A DNA stretch of 64,000 bases from Psychrobacter sp. FME13 (GCF_014861395.1 NZ_RRYV01000001.1:27523-91522), one strand, 5' to 3'; shown: positions 37,153-48,751, counted from the first letter of the stretch. A program made the numbers and translations. The notes: generated by a model not told the origin, from the sequence alone.

Positions 37153-37542
37153 TTAGACGCGGCGCTTTTTCGGCGCACGGCAACCATTGTGTGGGATTGG
37201 GGTTACATCAGAGATGCTGTTAACTTTATAACCCAATGCACCTAGTGCTCTTACCGCAGACTCACGACCCGGTCCTGGTCCTTTGACCAAAACATCGATA
37301 TTCTTAACACCATATTCTTGGGCCGCTTTACCAGCGACTTCAGCTGCAACCTGAGCTGCAAATGGTGTAGATTTACGTGAACCACGGAAGCCTTGTCCAC
37401 CTGAAGTGGCCCAAGCCAATGCATTACCTTGGCGATCGGTAATCGTAACAATGGTGTTATTAAAAGACGCATGGATATGGGCTACGCCCTCCGATACTGA
37501 ACGACGAGCCACCTTTTTGCGACTACGAGTGTCTTTTGCCAT
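37153..37542 (-). CDS. rpsK: Ribosomal protein uS11
   Basis: A 129-residue platform protein of the small subunit. [18 protein letters not shown] and the C-terminal [16 protein letters not shown] are diagnostic. It lies 20 bases after rpsM in the alpha operon. Confidence 0.98.
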   Translation of the reverse strand: MAKDTRSRKKVARRSVSEGVAHIHASFNNTIVTITDRQGNALAWATSGGQGFRGSRKSTPFAAQVAAEVAGKAAQEYGVKNIDVLVKGPGPGRESAVRALGALGYKVNSISDVTPIPHNGCRAPKKRRV

Positions 37543-37562
37543 CTTTTAGCTTCCTAAGTTAA

Positions 37563-37919
37563 TTATCTTTTGAGAGGGCGTGTCGGACCCTTACGAGTAC
37601 GAGCGTTGTTCTTAGTGTTTTGACCTCTAACTGGTAGGTTACGACGATGGCGAATGCCACGGTAACAACCAAGATCAACTAAGCGCTTAATATTCATTGA
37701 CACTTCACGACGAAGATCACCTTCAGTCATGTAATTTGCAACTTGTGCACGGATAGCATCTAACTGTGTATCATCTAACTGGCTAACTTTAGTAGTAGGG
37801 GCAATGCCAACTGCTTCTAAGATTTTCTGAGCAGTGGTACGACCTACACCAAAGATGTAAGTTAGTGAAATAACAGCATGCTTATTATCCGGAATGTTTA
37901 CGCCGGCAATACGAGCCAT
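37563..37919 (-). CDS. rpsM: Ribosomal protein uS13
   Basis: A 118-residue head protein of the small subunit contacting P-site tRNA and uL5. [19 protein letters not shown] and [20 protein letters not shown] are diagnostic. It is the first gene of the alpha operon. The 251-base gap to rpmJ upstream holds a strong hairpin. Confidence 0.98.
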   Translation of the reverse strand: MARIAGVNIPDNKHAVISLTYIFGVGRTTAQKILEAVGIAPTTKVSQLDDTQLDAIRAQVANYMTEGDLRREVSMNIKRLVDLGCYRGIRHRRNLPVRGQNTKNNARTRKGPTRPLKR

Positions 37920-38088
37920 TGATTTCTCTCCATTAAAGAAAAATGAGCATTATCTCTCGATAAAGCGTTATTTTTCAGATTTGTTGCTGTCGATACGTAA
38001 ACCTTCATAACGCTTTTTCTGAATTGACCTAATAGTAAGTCAGCCATTAAAGACACTATAAAAGTTTTTCATATAAACTACGGCAAGT

Positions 38089-38110
38089 GGCGGATAATAA
38101 CTCATCCGCC
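38089..38110 (-). promoter_or_regulatory. Hairpin between rpmJ and rpsM
   Basis: GGCGGAT/ATCCGCC with an 8-base loop, ~170 bases upstream of rpsM. On the minus strand it is not followed by a T-run, so it is not a standard terminator. It could be part of the alpha-operon leader structure or stabilise an RNA end. Role uncertain. Confidence 0.45.
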
Positions 38111-38170
38111 GTCATTTTTCAAGTATTAATTTAATCAGTAATAGAGCCTATGGCTAAATCACGCTAAATA

Positions 38171-38287
38171 TTAACCTTGACGTTGCTTGTGGCGAGGTTC
38201 TGCTGTACAAATAATATGTACACGGCCTTTACGGCGCACAACTTTACAGCTACCACAAATCTTTTTAACTGATGCTTGAACTTTCAT
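38171..38287 (-). CDS. rpmJ: Ribosomal protein bL36
   Basis: The 38-residue protein [20 protein letters not shown]... ends [12 protein letters not shown]. It has the zinc-binding pattern C-x2-C...C-x4-H (CGSC, CTAEPRH). It lies 33 bases after secY, closing the spc operon as in most gammaproteobacteria. Confidence 0.97.
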   Translation of the reverse strand: MKVQASVKKICGSCKVVRRKGRVHIICTAEPRHKQRQG

Positions 38288-38320
38288 AGCATGCTCCTTG
38301 AAATATCGTACCGCTCATTT

Positions 38321-39667
38321 TTAAGGTTGAGTGGGCGATTGAATTAACGTCTGATCATGATATTGATGGGTCATCAAATGCGCTTGAATCTGCGATATGA
38401 AATCCATTACCACAACCACCATAATCAGTAAAGACGTACCACCGAGTTGAAACGGCACACCAAACGATGACTGGACGACCATTGGCATTAAACAAATAAC
38501 CGTCATATACATCGCGCCAATAAAGGTCAGTCGGTTTAATACATGATCGAGGTAACGCTGAGTTTGTTGTCCTGGGCGAATACCTGGAATATACGCACCA
38601 CTACGTTTAAGGTTCTCTGCAACTTCACGGGGACTAAATACCAGAGCCGTATAGAAATAACAGAAGAAAATAATCATCGCACCAAACAGTACCAAATATA
38701 GCGGCTGTCCTGGAGACAATACCAATGCCATATTTTGTAATATTTTTTGTGTAAAGGTAGGATCAGTTGATTGACCTACCCACTGCCCTAAACTGGCTGG
38801 AAACAACAGCAAAGAACTTGCAAAAATAGCGGGAATAACACCTGCCATATTTAGCTTCAACGGCAAATGAGATTGCTGCTGAGCATAAATTTTGCGACCT
38901 TGCTGCTGTTTCTGTGCATAGTTTACAGGAACACGGCGTTGGGCACGTTCAATATAAACAATACCGGCAGTAACCGCGATACCTAGCAACACAAAAATAA
39001 ATAGCACAATCAAGTTCATCTGACCTTGATTGACTTGTTCGATAGATTGCGAAATCATACCTGGTGTACCAGCCACAATACTCGCAAAAATGAGCATTGA
39101 AATACCGTTACCCACACCACGCTCTGTAATCTGCTCACCAAGCCACATTAAAAACATAGCGCCCGCTACTAACGAAGTAACGGCTGGAATATAAAAAGTA
39201 AGACCAGAAGATAAAGTAAGATTTTGACTGATTAAACCAGCACACATTCCTAATGACTGTACTAATGCTAAAGCAAGCGTCCCCTGACGGGTATACTTGT
39301 TTAACTTACGTCGTCCTGCTTCCCCCTCTTTTTTGAGAGCTTCAAGCGATGGTAATACCGCAGACATCATCTGTACAATAATCGATGCTGAGATATATGG
39401 CATAATGCCAAGTGCCATAATGGACATACGTTCTAGTGCACCACCTGAAAACATGTTAAACATGCTCAAAATGGTATTTTCGTTGCGCGAAAACAGATCA
39501 GCCAAATTAACTGGGTTAATACCCGGTACTGGAATATGTGACCCTAAACGATAAACAATCAATGCGCCGATTAAGAATAATAAACGCGTCCATAATTCAT
39601 CATACTTTCGTATAAATGCGAATGGATTAAGCGGTATACCAGTCGATGACATTGATTGTTTTGACAC
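38321..39667 (-). CDS. secY: SecY protein-translocation channel
   Basis: This is a 448-residue inner-membrane protein with ten predicted membrane helices that forms the Sec channel with SecE and SecG. Diagnostic stretches are FRLG-type [47 protein letters not shown] and the lateral region [21 protein letters not shown] place the start at GTG 39667, which follows GAGGAG at seven bases and lies four bases after the rplO stop; the longer frame from 39691 overlaps rplO and is less likely. Confidence 0.96.
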   Translation of the reverse strand: MSKQSMSSTGIPLNPFAFIRKYDELWTRLLFLIGALIVYRLGSHIPVPGINPVNLADLFSRNENTILSMFNMFSGGALERMSIMALGIMPYISASIIVQMMSAVLPSLEALKKEGEAGRRKLNKYTRQGTLALALVQSLGMCAGLISQNLTLSSGLTFYIPAVTSLVAGAMFLMWLGEQITERGVGNGISMLIFASIVAGTPGMISQSIEQVNQGQMNLIVLFIFVLLGIAVTAGIVYIERAQRRVPVNYAQKQQQGRKIYAQQQSHLPLKLNMAGVIPAIFASSLLLFPASLGQWVGQSTDPTFTQKILQNMALVLSPGQPLYLVLFGAMIIFFCYFYTALVFSPREVAENLKRSGAYIPGIRPGQQTQRYLDHVLNRLTFIGAMYMTVICLMPMVVQSSFGVPFQLGGTSLLIMVVVVMDFISQIQAHLMTHQYHDQTLIQSPTQP

Positions 39668-39671
39668 GTTA

Positions 39672-40112
39672 CTACTCCTCGATGCTACCACCAGCAGCTT
39701 CGATTGCTTGCTTAGCGCCTTTAGTTACTTTGATACCTTTAAAGGTATAAGCTTTAGTAACTTCGCCTGATAACATTACACGGGCACGTTTCATATCATG
39801 ACGAATAAGGTTGGCAGCTTTAAGTGTTTCAATGCTGACCACATCGCCTTCAATTTGTTTTAATTCAGAAAGACGTACTTCAGCAGTTTTCATTGCCATC
39901 TTACTGGTAAAACCAAATTTTGGTAGACGACGGTATAAAGGCATTTGACCACCTTCAAATCCTGAGCGAATGCTAGAACCTGAACGAGACTTCTGACCTT
40001 TTACACCACGGCCACCAGTCTTACCAAGACCTGAACCGATACCACGACCACGACGTTGGGCAGTTTTCTTTGCGCCAACACCTGGTGATAATTCATTTAA
40101 TCTAAGACCCAT
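39672..40112 (-). CDS. rplO: Ribosomal protein uL15
   Basis: A 146-residue large-subunit protein with [20 protein letters not shown] and the Gly-rich [20 protein letters not shown] region. Its ATG overlaps the rpmD stop by one base (TAATG), so it is coupled to rpmD. Confidence 0.98.
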   Translation of the reverse strand: MGLRLNELSPGVGAKKTAQRRGRGIGSGLGKTGGRGVKGQKSRSGSSIRSGFEGGQMPLYRRLPKFGFTSKMAMKTAEVRLSELKQIEGDVVSIETLKAANLIRHDMKRARVMLSGEVTKAYTFKGIKVTKGAKQAIEAAGGSIEE

Positions 40113-40291
40113 TACGCTTCCTCCACTTTTACCATGTAGTTAACGCGATTGACCATACCACGAGTTGAAGGAGTATCTTCTACTTCAACAGTATGATTAA
40201 TGCGGCGTAAACCCAATCCTTTCAAGCTCGCTTTGTGGCTCTTTAGGCGATGGGCACCCGATTTAAATTGAGTGACTTTCATTTTTTTCAT
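40112..40291 (-). CDS. rpmD: Ribosomal protein uL30
   Basis: A 59-residue protein starting [20 protein letters not shown], with the core [20 protein letters not shown]. It lies between rpsE and rplO with the spacing typical of the spc operon. AGGTGAG precedes the ATG. Confidence 0.96.
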   Translation of the reverse strand: MKKMKVTQFKSGAHRLKSHKASLKGLGLRRINHTVEVEDTPSTRGMVNRVNYMVKVEEA

Positions 40292-40311
40292 CGTAACTCA
40301 CCTAGTCTAAG

Positions 40312-40827
40312 TTAACCCAAGATTTCGTCTACAGATTTACCACGTTTAGCTGCCATCTTCTCTGGAGTTGACATATCACGTAAACCGTTAAACGTTGCAC
40401 GAACAACGTTAGCAGTATTGGTAGAACCATAACATTTAGTCAAAACATCTTTGACACCAGCAACTTCTAACACAGCACGCATTGCACCACCAGCGATTAC
40501 GCCAGTACCTTCAGATGCAGGTTGCATATAGACTTTACTAGCACCATGACGTGCTTTGATCGGATGATACAAAGTTGCATCATTTAACTCAACAGTAATC
40601 ATATTACGTTTAGCAGCTTCTAGTGCTTTTTGAATAGCAGCTGGCACTTCACGTGCTTTGCCGCGACCAAAACCCACACGACCATTGCCGTCACCCACTA
40701 CAGTCAACGCAGTGAACGAGAAAATACGACCACCTTTAACTACTTTTGCAACACGATCAACGGTAACTAAGCGTTCTACTAGACCGTCAGTCTGTTCATT
40801 TTTATCATTTTTATCATTTCTAGCCAT
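40312..40827 (-). CDS. rpsE: Ribosomal protein uS5
   Basis: A 171-residue small-subunit protein involved in decoding accuracy. The S5 double-stranded RNA-binding motif is seen in [20 protein letters not shown] and the C-domain in [17 protein letters not shown]. It starts two bases after rplR. A tract of alternating Lys/Asn/Asp codons precedes the conserved domain. Confidence 0.98.
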   Translation of the reverse strand: MARNDKNDKNEQTDGLVERLVTVDRVAKVVKGGRIFSFTALTVVGDGNGRVGFGRGKAREVPAAIQKALEAAKRNMITVELNDATLYHPIKARHGASKVYMQPASEGTGVIAGGAMRAVLEVAGVKDVLTKCYGSTNTANVVRATFNGLRDMSTPEKMAAKRGKSVDEILG

Positions 40828-40829
40828 GA

Positions 40830-41180
40830 TTAAAACTCCAATCCGTTTTCGCGAGCCGCTTCAGCTAAAGCTTTAACTCGACCATGATATTTAAAACCAC
40901 TACGGTCAAAGGCAACTTTATTAATGCCAGCTGCTTTTGCGCGTTCTGCGATCATTTGGCCTACAGACGTTGCTGCATCAACATTACCAGTCGCACCAGA
41001 GCGCAAGCTGCCGTCTAAGGTAGATGCCTGAGCAATCACTTCACCACCGTTAGGAGAGATAATCTGGGCATAAATATGTTTTGGCGTACGGTTAACCGTT
41101 AAGCGATGAACGCCTAAGAAACGGATATGCGCACGGGTTTTCTTTGCTCGACGTAGACGAGCTGCTTTTTTATCAAACAT
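40830..41180 (-). CDS. rplR: Ribosomal protein uL18
   Basis: A 116-residue 5S rRNA-binding protein with [20 protein letters not shown] and the C-terminal [20 protein letters not shown]. It lies between rplF and rpsE, spaced by 11 and 2 bases. Confidence 0.98.
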   Translation of the reverse strand: MFDKKAARLRRAKKTRAHIRFLGVHRLTVNRTPKHIYAQIISPNGGEVIAQASTLDGSLRSGATGNVDAATSVGQMIAERAKAAGINKVAFDRSGFKYHGRVKALAEAARENGLEF

Positions 41181-41191
41181 TTCAACTCACC

Positions 41192-41725
41192 TTATTTTTT
41201 CTTAGCTTCTTTGCGAATCACATGCTCGTCACTATAACGAATACCTTTGCCTTTGTAAGGCTCAGGTGGGCGGAAACCACGGATGTTAGCCGCTGCTTGA
41301 CCAAGCTGCTGTTTATTGTTTGATTTCAAAACAATTTCAGTTTGCGTTGGGGTTTCAGCTGATACACCTTCAGGCAACGTATACTCTACTGGGTGAGAGT
41401 AACCAACGTTTAAAGTTACTTTATTGCCAGCAACTTGTGCGCGATAACCAACACCAATCAATTGAAGACGTTTTTCAAAGCCTTCATGAACGCCCTTAAC
41501 ATAGTTGTTAACTAGAGCGCGCATGGTGCCAGTGTGCATCATAGCTTCTTTTGAATCGACTGTAGGTGAGAAAATGATAGCATCATCTTCCTGTTTCAGC
41601 TCGACCAATTCATGCAGGCGTAAAGACAAATTGCCGTTCTTGCCTTTAACTTCGACCTGCCGATCGTTCAAAGTAACGCTTACGCCGTTTGGCAGCGTTA
41701 CTGGGGCTTTAGCCACACGAGACAT
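41192..41725 (-). CDS. rplF: Ribosomal protein uL6
   Basis: A 177-residue large-subunit protein: [20 protein letters not shown] and the C-terminal signature [20 protein letters not shown]. It is preceded by a 175-base gap to rpsH, longer than usual in this operon, which contains a terminator-like hairpin. Confidence 0.98.
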   Translation of the reverse strand: MSRVAKAPVTLPNGVSVTLNDRQVEVKGKNGNLSLRLHELVELKQEDDAIIFSPTVDSKEAMMHTGTMRALVNNYVKGVHEGFEKRLQLIGVGYRAQVAGNKVTLNVGYSHPVEYTLPEGVSAETPTQTEIVLKSNNKQQLGQAAANIRGFRPPEPYKGKGIRYSDEHVIRKEAKKK

Positions 41726-41769
41726 AGGAATATTCCTTAAAAAATTAACTTCTTTATATTAGCGAAAAA

Positions 41770-41796
41770 ACTAACAGGCTAAAAAGCGTGTTAGTT
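41770..41796 (-). terminator. Terminator-like hairpin inside the spc operon
   Basis: On the minus strand ACTAACA/TGTTAGT with a 12-base loop is followed by a T-run, about 45 bases before rplF. A second AT-rich inverted repeat (TATCAATT...AATTGATA, 41823-41859) lies just upstream. This could attenuate transcription between rpsH and rplF. Confidence 0.5.
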
Positions 41797-41900
41797 TAGC
41801 ATAGTTGACTGTGTTAGACACCTATCAATTTAAATTAATTTATAATCATTCAATTGATAAGAGCCTAACAACTATCAAATAAACTTCATCGTCGTATAGC

Positions 41901-42299
41901 TTACGCTACAAATGCGACAATTTCACCACCGATACCAGCAGCGCGTGCAGCACGATCGCTCATGATACCTTGGCTAGTTGATACAATAGCAACGCCCATA
42001 CCCTGTTTAACAGTAGGGATAGAATCTTTGCCACGGAACTGACGCAAACCAGGACGGCTATAACGTTGAATAGTTTCGATGACAGCACGGCCTTCGAAAT
42101 ATTTTAGTTCAATAGTAAGTGTTGCTTTGTTGTTTGCTTCTTCAGCGACAACAGCACTAGCCACATAACCTTCGCTAACCAGTAAATCAGCAATTGATTT
42201 ACGTAGTTTAGAGTTCGGCATTGCTACCGATACTTTATTAGCCATTTGTGCGTTACGAATACGGGTTAGCATATCCCCAACGGTATCTTGCATACTCAT
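41901..42299 (-). CDS. rpsH: Ribosomal protein uS8
   Basis: A 132-residue central 16S rRNA binder; in E. coli it also represses the spc operon by binding near rpl[21 protein letters not shown] and the C-terminal [20 protein letters not shown] are diagnostic. AAGGAG precedes the first ATG at good spacing. Confidence 0.98.
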   Translation of the reverse strand: MSMQDTVGDMLTRIRNAQMANKVSVAMPNSKLRKSIADLLVSEGYVASAVVAEEANNKATLTIELKYFEGRAVIETIQRYSRPGLRQFRGKDSIPTVKQGMGVAIVSTSQGIMSDRAARAAGIGGEIVAFVA

Positions 42300-42310
42300 A
42301 TAGTTACTCC

Positions 42311-42616
42311 TTACCAGCTTGCTTTACGAACACCAGGCACATCGCCTTGCATGACACGCTCACGCAGCATATTGCGTGATAAGCCAAACTTGCGGAAGTA
42401 ACCATGAGGACGACCGGTGATAGCACAACGATTACGCAGACGTACTGGTGATGAGTTACGTGGTAGAGCTTGTAGCTCTAGCATCGCTTCCATACGAGTT
42501 TCGTCACTTGCAGTCATATCACTGATAGTTTCTTTTAGCTTGATACGCTTTTCAGCATATTTAGCAACCATTTTTTCGCGTTTTAATTCGCGGTTAATCA
42601 TGCTCTTCTTTGCCAT
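42311..42616 (-). CDS. rpsN: Ribosomal protein uS14 (zinc-independent form)
   Basis: A 101-residue protein: [20 protein letters not shown] and the C-terminal [20 protein letters not shown]. The long C-minus form lacks the CxxC zinc motifs of the short form. Confidence 0.98.
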   Translation of the reverse strand: MAKKSMINRELKREKMVAKYAEKRIKLKETISDMTASDETRMEAMLELQALPRNSSPVRLRNRCAITGRPHGYFRKFGLSRNMLRERVMQGDVPGVRKASW

Positions 42617-42628
42617 AACGTCTTTACC

Positions 42629-43165
42629 TTATTTAAATGGGAAGCCGAATGCTTTAAGCAACGCACGACCTTCTTCATCACTACTAGCTGACGTGGTGAT
42701 TGTCACATCCATACCGCGGATACGATCAATTTTGTCAAAATCTACTTCTGGGAATACGATTTGTTCTTTAATACCCAATGAGTAGTTACCACGTCCGTCA
42801 AAGGCTTTAGGTGAAAAACCGCGGAAATCACGAATACGAGGAATTGCAATGGCAATGAGACGATCTAAAAATTCGTACATTTGCTCACCGCGTAGCGTTA
42901 CTTTACAGCCAATTGGCCATTCTTCACGAATTTTAAAACCAGCAACTGATTTACGCGCTTTAGTAACAACAGGTTTTTGACCAGCAATAGCGGTCATATC
43001 GGCAACTGCACCTTCAAGAATTTTCTTATCTTGAGACGCACCACCCACACCCATGTTAAGTGTGATTTTAGTGATTTTAGGCACTTGCATCACATTTGTT
43101 AAACCAAGCTCTTCTTTGATTTGCTGCTTTAACTTATCGTTATATAAAGATTTTAATCTTGCCAT
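42629..43165 (-). CDS. rplE: Ribosomal protein uL5
   Basis: A 178-residue 5S rRNA-binding protein: [20 protein letters not shown] and [15 protein letters not shown]. The ATG at 43165 fits the ribosome-binding site (AAGGG, eight bases) and the family N-terminus better than the ATG two codons upstream. Confidence 0.97.
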   Translation of the reverse strand: MARLKSLYNDKLKQQIKEELGLTNVMQVPKITKITLNMGVGGASQDKKILEGAVADMTAIAGQKPVVTKARKSVAGFKIREEWPIGCKVTLRGEQMYEFLDRLIAIAIPRIRDFRGFSPKAFDGRGNYSLGIKEQIVFPEVDFDKIDRIRGMDVTITTSASSDEEGRALLKAFGFPFK

Positions 43166-43186
43166 TACCATTACACCCTTAGTGTC

Positions 43187-43504
43187 TTACGCAGTCGCCA
43201 CTACTTCACCGTTCGAACGATAGACGCGTTGTTTCTTGCCGTCTTCATCGAACTGATAAGTAATACGATCAGCTTTTTGGGTTTGCGCATTTAAAATTGC
43301 GACATTTGAGATATGTAGAAAAGCTTCTTGCTTAAGAATACCGCCTTCAACGCCAGCTGCCTGATTAGGCTTCTGATGTTTAGTAACAATATTAATGCCT
43401 TCTACTTTAATACGATCATTTTTTACAGCTTGTACAGTACCTTGTTTGCCTTTATCTTTCCCAGCAATCACGATAACTGTATCGCCTTTACGTAATTTTG
43501 ACAT
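43187..43504 (-). CDS. rplX: Ribosomal protein uL24
   Basis: A 105-residue assembly-initiating protein with a KOW motif (KGDTVIVIAGKDKGKQGTV) at the N-terminus. It lies 8 bases after rplN. Confidence 0.98.
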   Translation of the reverse strand: MSKLRKGDTVIVIAGKDKGKQGTVQAVKNDRIKVEGINIVTKHQKPNQAAGVEGGILKQEAFLHISNVAILNAQTQKADRITYQFDEDGKKQRVYRSNGEVVATA

Positions 43505-43512
43505 GGATTACC

Positions 43513-43881
43513 TCACAATACTTCTGGTGCAAGTGATACAATTTTCATAAACTGATCACCACGTAGTTCACGAGTTACCGGTCCAAAAATACGAGTTGCA
43601 ATTGGCGCTTTATTTTGGTTTAACAATACCGCAGCATTGTCATCAAAACGCAACACAGAACCATCCGGACGACGAACGCCTTTTTTGGTACGTACAACTA
43701 CTGCATTCATCACGTCGCCTTTTTTAACACGACCGCGAGGAATGGCTTCTTTAACCGTTACTTTAATAATGTCGCCAACTGATGCATAACGACGATGAGA
43801 ACCACCCAGTACTTTAATGCACTGAACTCGCCTTGCACCGCTATTGTCTGCAACTTCCAGCATTGACTCAACCTGAATCAT
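43513..43881 (-). CDS. rplN: Ribosomal protein uL14
   Basis: A 122-residue protein: [20 protein letters not shown] and the C-terminal [18 protein letters not shown]. The frame is open for 23 codons further upstream, but the ATG at 43881 gives the invariant start. It is the first gene of the spc operon, with a promoter upstream. Confidence 0.97.
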   Translation of the reverse strand: MIQVESMLEVADNSGARRVQCIKVLGGSHRRYASVGDIIKVTVKEAIPRGRVKKGDVMNAVVVRTKKGVRRPDGSVLRFDDNAAVLLNQNKAPIATRIFGPVTRELRGDQFMKIVSLAPEVL

Positions 43882-44029
43882 AGCGTTACTCCACACGTAT
43901 GAGCAATAAAAACCAGTTGCTGCCGCTAGCACAGTATGAGTAGACGGCATTTTAATATAAATAGCCGCGACTTACTCTTAATGTGAGTGATATACGCTCG
44001 GCGCAATCAGCATCCTTAAAAAGGCGGCT

Positions 44030-44058
44030 ATTTTAACAGCTTCTGGCTTTTAATGCAA
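44030..44058 (-). promoter_or_regulatory. Probable spc operon promoter
   Basis: On the minus strand TTGCAT (44053-44058) and TAAAAT (44030-44035) are separated by 17 bases, in the 182-base gap between rpsQ and rplN. This would allow the spc operon to be transcribed independently of S10. Confidence 0.6.
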
Positions 44059-44063
44059 TTTAC

Positions 44064-44339
44064 TTAGATTTTTTCTACTTTTTCAACCACATCAACTAAA
44101 GTCCATGACTTAGTTTTTGAGATTGGACGCGTTTCTTTGATACGGACAAGGTCACCTTGTTGGCAAACATTGTTCTCATCATGTGCTTTGATTTTTGTAG
44201 AACGACGAAGCTGTTTGCCATATAGAGGATGACGAACCAGACGCTCAATCAAAACTGTGATGGACTTATCCATCTTGTCGCTGACAACTCGTCCTGTCAA
44301 TACGCTAGCATTGGTAGCTGTTTGATTGTTATCGCTCAT
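44064..44339 (-). CDS. rpsQ: Ribosomal protein uS17
   Basis: A 91-residue protein with the OB-fold core [20 protein letters not shown] and [17 protein letters not shown]. Its start overlaps the rpmC stop by four bases. It is the last gene of the S10 operon. Confidence 0.98.
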   Translation of the reverse strand: MSDNNQTATNASVLTGRVVSDKMDKSITVLIERLVRHPLYGKQLRRSTKIKAHDENNVCQQGDLVRIKETRPISKTKSWTLVDVVEKVEKI

Positions 44340-44533
44340 GAGTCGCCTCGTTGTTTCTCGTTAATCAAAGTCTGAAGCTGTGCAATCGTACGACGATTGG
44401 CACGTACTTCATGGGTATTACCCAACTGACCAGTTGCTTTAGCCATACGAATACGGAAAGCATCAAGTTGCTTTTCATCAAGTAACTGGGTCAGTTCTTC
44501 TAATGATTTATCACGTAATTCACTGATCTTCAT
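44336..44533 (-). CDS. rpmC: Ribosomal protein uL29
   Basis: A 65-residue two-helix protein near the exit tunnel: [20 protein letters not shown]. It overlaps rplP upstream by one base (TAATG) and rpsQ by four. Confidence 0.98.
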   Translation of the reverse strand: MKISELRDKSLEELTQLLDEKQLDAFRIRMAKATGQLGNTHEVRANRRTIAQLQTLINEKQRGDS

Positions 44534-44946
44534 TACATTATCGTCCGCTTAACAATGGTAGTTTTAAAGGGCAGTTTTGCTGCGGCAAGCGTTAATGCTT
44601 CGCGAGCAAGCTCTTCAGAGACCCCTTCGATTTCATATAGCACTTTACCAGGCTTGATTTCGCATACCCAATATTCGACTGGACCTTTACCTTTACCCAT
44701 ACGTACTTCCAATGGTTTGTTGGTAATTGGCTTGTCTGGGAATACACGAATCCAAATCTTACCGCCACGCTTAATTTTACGAGTGATGGTACGACGTGCT
44801 GCTTCAATTTGACGGGCAGTCATACGACCACGAGTCAACGATTTTAGACCAATTTGTCCGAATGCAACGGTGCTTCCACGATGAGCTAGCCCAGTGTTAC
44901 GACCTTTATGCATTTTACGAAACTTGGTACGTTTTGGCTGTAACAT
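44533..44946 (-). CDS. rplP: Ribosomal protein uL16
   Basis: A 137-residue large-subunit protein needed for A-site tRNA placement: [20 protein letters not shown] and the [20 protein letters not shown] motif. It lies 3 bases after rpsC. Confidence 0.98.
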   Translation of the reverse strand: MLQPKRTKFRKMHKGRNTGLAHRGSTVAFGQIGLKSLTRGRMTARQIEAARRTITRKIKRGGKIWIRVFPDKPITNKPLEVRMGKGKGPVEYWVCEIKPGKVLYEIEGVSEELAREALTLAAAKLPFKTTIVKRTIM

Positions 44947-44949
44947 AGT

Positions 44950-45678
44950 TTAACCTCTGTCTGAGTTTCGACGGTTTCCGTTTCCACGACCACGGCGTTT
45001 TGGCGCACGAGGCTTCTCTTCGTTGACGGGGTTATAAACACTGTTCATACCGTCAAGGATTTCGCCACGGAAAATCCAAACTTTTACACCGATAGTGCCG
45101 TAAGTTGTCTCTGCACGTACTGACGCATAGTCAATATCAGCGCGGAGTGTATGCAATGGCACACGACCTTCACGGTACCATTCAGTACGAGCAATCTCAG
45201 CACCGCCAAGACGGCCAGACAACTCAACTTTAATACCTTTAGCACCAGAACGCATGCTGTTCTGTACAGCGCGCTTCATTGCACGACGGAACATAACACG
45301 ACGCTCAAGCTGGCTACCAATACCGTCTGCAACCAAACGTGCATCAAGATCAGGTGACGTGATTTCTTCAATGTTGACCTGAGCAGGTACGCCCATAATT
45401 TTGGTCAATTCTTTTTGAAGTCTTTCGATATCTTCGCCTTTCTTACCGATAACGATACCAGGGCGCGCAGTGGCGATGGTAATCTTAGCAGCGCCAGTAG
45501 GACGCTCGATCATGATGTTACTGATCATAGCGTTATCTAGCTTCTTGCGAAGGTATTCACGAACTTGAATGTCGTTGATGAGGTATTCTGAGTATTGTTT
45601 AGGGTTAGCATACCAGTTTGCATTATGCTTTTTGACAACACCAAGACGAATTCCGATTGGATGTACTTTTTGACCCAT
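44950..45678 (-). CDS. rpsC: Ribosomal protein uS3
   Basis: A 242-residue mRNA-entry protein with a KH domain ([20 protein letters not shown]) and C-terminal S3 domain. [20 protein letters not shown] is the diagnostic start. The tail is rich in Arg/Gly/Asn ([15 protein letters not shown]). Confidence 0.98.
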   Translation of the reverse strand: MGQKVHPIGIRLGVVKKHNANWYANPKQYSEYLINDIQVREYLRKKLDNAMISNIMIERPTGAAKITIATARPGIVIGKKGEDIERLQKELTKIMGVPAQVNIEEITSPDLDARLVADGIGSQLERRVMFRRAMKRAVQNSMRSGAKGIKVELSGRLGGAEIARTEWYREGRVPLHTLRADIDYASVRAETTYGTIGVKVWIFRGEILDGMNSVYNPVNEEKPRAPKRRGRGNGNRRNSDRG

Positions 45679-45681
45679 AAC

Positions 45682-46011
45682 TTATTCTCCTACCTTTATA
45701 GTGATGTGACAAGTACGCTTGCTGATACGATCAGCGCGACCTTTGGCACGTGGTAGGATACGTTTTAGCGTAATGCCTTCATCAACGTAGATAGTTGATA
45801 CTTTAAGAGTATCGATATCTAGACCGTTGTTGTTTTCGGCATTGGCGATGGCTGAGTTAAGACATTTCTTAACAAACACAGCGCCTTTTTTATTGCTATA
45901 CGTTAGGATATCCAAAGCACGCTCAATAGATTTGCCACGAACTTCATCAGCAACGAGTCTAACTTTTTGTGCCGATATGGCGGCACCGCGTAATTTTGCA
46001 GTTACTTCCAT
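45682..46011 (-). CDS. rplV: Ribosomal protein uL22
   Basis: A 109-residue tunnel protein: [20 protein letters not shown] and the loop region [20 protein letters not shown]. The ATG at 46011 has AAGGTG eight bases upstream; the 24 further open codons overlap rpsS and are rejected. Confidence 0.97.
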
Positions 46012-46021
46012 GGTAAGCACC

Positions 46022-46297
46022 TTATTTCTTAGCTTTTCTGTCAATGCCATGACCACGATACGTACGAGTCGGGGCAAATTCACCTAGTTTATGACCAACC
46101 ATCTGTTCGCTCACGATAACCGGTACATGAGTACGGCCGTTGTGAACAGATAAAGTTAGGCCAACCATTTGTGGCAAAATCATCGAGCGGCGCGACCAAG
46201 TCTTAATTGGCTTGCGTGAGTTGGTGTCTAATGCATTCTCAACTTTAGCAAACAAATGCGCGTCTATGAATGGACCTTTTTTCAATGAACGAGGCAT
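46022..46297 (-). CDS. rpsS: Ribosomal protein uS19
   Basis: A 91-residue small-subunit head protein: [20 protein letters not shown] and the C-terminal [20 protein letters not shown]. Confidence 0.98.
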
Positions 46298-46309
46298 GAA
46301 ATTCTTCCT

Positions 46310-47137
46310 TTATTTCTTCTTGGCGCGACGGCGGATGATCATGTTGTCAGTACGCTTATTACTACGCGTTTTAAGTCCTTTAGACTTCTGACCCCAAGGG
46401 CTAGTTGGATGGCGACCTTTGTTACGACCTTCACCACCACCATGTGGGTGATCAACCGGGTTCATAGCGACACCACGAACTGAAGGACGAACACCACGCC
46501 AACGTGAAGCACCGGCTTTACCAAGTGATTTCAAGTTGTTTTCAGTGTTAGAAACTTCACCGATAACAGCACGGCAATTCACATGTACGCGGCGAGTCTC
46601 GCCAGAACGCAAACGTAGAATAGCATAGATACCGTCACGACCTAATAACTGAACACTAGCACCCGCTGCGCGAGCCATCTGTGCACCTTTACCGATTTTA
46701 AGTTCGATATTGTGAATCACAGTACCCAATGGGATGTTTTTCAGTGGTAAACAGTTACCTGGGCGAATTGGTGAAGTTTCACCTGACATCACTGTATCGC
46801 CAACTGCTTGTTTTTTAGCAGCGATGATGTAGCGACGTTCGCCATCAGCATACTTAAGCAAGGCAATATGTGCAGTACGGTTAGGATCGTATTCGATACG
46901 CTCTACTGTAGCTGGGATATTGTCTTTAGTACGTTTGAAATCGATAACACGATAATGCTGCTTATGACCACCGCCAATATGACGAGTCGTTATGCGACCA
47001 TTATTATTACGACCACCTGACTTACTTTTTGATTCAACAAGTGCTGCATAAGGACGACCTTTGTAAAGGTGTGGATGCACCACTTTTTCAACAAAACGAC
47101 GGCCTGGTGATGTTGGCTTTGCTCTTACGATAGGCAT
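46310..47137 (-). CDS. rplB: Ribosomal protein uL2
   Basis: A 275-residue protein essential for subunit joining and peptidyl-transfer centre assembly. The signature region is [20 protein letters not shown] near residues 222-241, with [20 protein letters not shown] at the N-domain. Confidence 0.98.
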   Translation of the reverse strand: MPIVRAKPTSPGRRFVEKVVHPHLYKGRPYAALVESKSKSGGRNNNGRITTRHIGGGHKQHYRVIDFKRTKDNIPATVERIEYDPNRTAHIALLKYADGERRYIIAAKKQAVGDTVMSGETSPIRPGNCLPLKNIPLGTVIHNIELKIGKGAQMARAAGASVQLLGRDGIYAILRLRSGETRRVHVNCRAVIGEVSNTENNLKSLGKAGASRWRGVRPSVRGVAMNPVDHPHGGGEGRNKGRHPTSPWGQKSKGLKTRSNKRTDNMIIRRRAKKK

Positions 47138-47148
47138 GAGTGTAATCC

Positions 47149-47499
47149 TTATTCGTTATTCGCTGTTTCACTAGCAGAATCAGTAGTATTTACTACTTCT
47201 TCACCAGCATCAGCCATTTGTACATCTTGACCAGCTTTTAAGGTAACATAGGCTTTTTTATAGTCGTTACGACGGCCGATGCTTTTACCAAAACGCTTTG
47301 TCTTACCTTTAACATTCAAAGTGTTCACTTTAGTAACTTCAACACCTTCAAACATCAACTCAACTGCTTTTTTGACTTCTAGCTTAGTAGCATTAGAATC
47401 AACTTTAAATACCTGCACACCAAGTGAGTCGCCAAGCATTTGAGATTTTTCTGAGAATACAGGCCCTCTTAAGACCTGATAAAGTCTTGCGTTATTCAT
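47149..47499 (-). CDS. rplW: Ribosomal protein uL23
   Basis: A 116-residue exit-tunnel protein, docking site for trigger factor and SRP: core [40 protein letters not shown]. The acidic C-terminal tail ([20 protein letters not shown]) is longer than in E. coli (~100 residues). It overlaps rplD by four bases. Confidence 0.97.
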   Translation of the reverse strand: MNNARLYQVLRGPVFSEKSQMLGDSLGVQVFKVDSNATKLEVKKAVELMFEGVEVTKVNTLNVKGKTKRFGKSIGRRNDYKKAYVTLKAGQDVQMADAGEEVVNTTDSASETANNE

Positions 47500-48098
47500 G
47501 CTAGTGCTTCCTCAAATTGTTTCGCAGCTTCAACTGACATGATCACTTTATCAAATGCGATCAAGCTCACTGGGTCCACTTCATTTGTACCAAGTACATT
47601 GACATGTGGAATGTTGCGAGCAGCCAAGTATAAGTTTTCATCAACTTCTTTAGTCACGATTAGTGCACGAGGTGCATTTAAATCGTTCAACTTAGCAATC
47701 AGCTCTTTGGTTTTCGGCCCAGAAACGCTCAACTCTTCTACCAAAATCAAACGCTCTTGGCGAATCAATTCGGCTAGGATGCACTGCATCGCACCGCGAT
47801 ACATTTTACGGTTTACTTTCTGTGACCAATCTTGTGGTTTTGCAGCGAATGCACGACCACCTGAACGCCAGATTGGGCTACGAATAGAACCCGCACGAGC
47901 GCGACCAGTACCTTTTTGGCGCCATGGCTTGATACCACCGCCAGAAACTTCGGCACGGGTTTTTTGTGCGCGTGTACCTTGGCGAGCACCAGCTAAATAA
48001 GCGGTGACGACTTGATGCACTAGTGCTTCGTTGAATTCACGACCAAATGCCGTATCAGAAAGCTCAACCGCCGCACCTGTAACTGTTTTTAAATCCAC
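47496..48098 (-). CDS. rplD: Ribosomal protein uL4
   Basis: A 200-residue protein with [20 protein letters not shown] in the tunnel loop. In E. coli L4 also represses the S10 operon through its leader and binds RNase E. It is the third gene of the operon. Confidence 0.98.
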   Translation of the reverse strand: MDLKTVTGAAVELSDTAFGREFNEALVHQVVTAYLAGARQGTRAQKTRAEVSGGGIKPWRQKGTGRARAGSIRSPIWRSGGRAFAAKPQDWSQKVNRKMYRGAMQCILAELIRQERLILVEELSVSGPKTKELIAKLNDLNAPRALIVTKEVDENLYLAARNIPHVNVLGTNEVDPVSLIAFDKVIMSVEAAKQFEEALA

Positions 48099-48112
48099 GT
48101 TAATCCCCTTGC

Positions 48113-48751
48113 TTAGGCTTTGACTGACGGACGTACGATAACATCGCCACCGGTGGCACCTGGGATAGCACCCTTGATGACAAGTAACCCTTTTTCGGCA
48201 TCAACCGAAATCACTTCTAGGCCTTGAACGGTAACACGTTTGTTACCCATCTGACCCGCCATCTTTTTGCCTTTGAATACTTTACCTGGTGACTGGTTCT
48301 GACCAGTTGAACCATGTGCACGATGAGATACTGAGTTACCATGAGTAGCATCTTGCATATTAAAGTTGTGACGCTTTACAGGACCTTGGAAGCCTTTACC
48401 TTTGCTGTTTCCTGTAACATCAACCATTTGACCTTGTTCGAACAGGTCAGCTAGAATTTCACCACCAATCTCACGACCTTCAAGATCGCTATCGTTGGCA
48501 CGAAACTCCCAAACACCACGGCCAGCTTTAACACCAGCTTTAGCGAAGTGACCTTTCTGTGCAGCTGTTACGCGGCTGTCACGACGGGTGCCTGTGGTAA
48601 TTTGGATGGCTTGATAACCATCTACATCAGTATTTTTTACTTGAGTAATGCGGTTTGCATCGACCTCAACTACTGTCACAGGGATAGATGCGCCTGTTTC
48701 AGTGAAGACACGGGTCATGCCGCATTTTTTACCGACTAAACCGATCGCCAT
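48113..48751 (-). CDS. rplC: Ribosomal protein uL3
   Basis: A 212-residue early-assembly protein: [20 protein letters not shown] and the loop [20 protein letters not shown], which contains the Gln that PrmB methylates in E. coli. Confidence 0.98.
   Translation of the reverse strand: MAIGLVGKKCGMTRVFTETGASIPVTVVEVDANRITQVKNTDVDGYQAIQITTGTRRDSRVTAAQKGHFAKAGVKAGRGVWEFRANDSDLEGREIGGEILADLFEQGQMVDVTGNSKGKGFQGPVKRHNFNMQDATHGNSVSHRAHGSTGQNQSPGKVFKGKKMAGQMGNKRVTVQGLEVISVDAEKGLLVIKGAIPGATGGDVIVRPSVKA

Noticed and set aside
35491..48739. Plus-strand open frames opposite ribosomal genes
   Set aside because: Shadows of highly conserved coding sequence with no independent signals.
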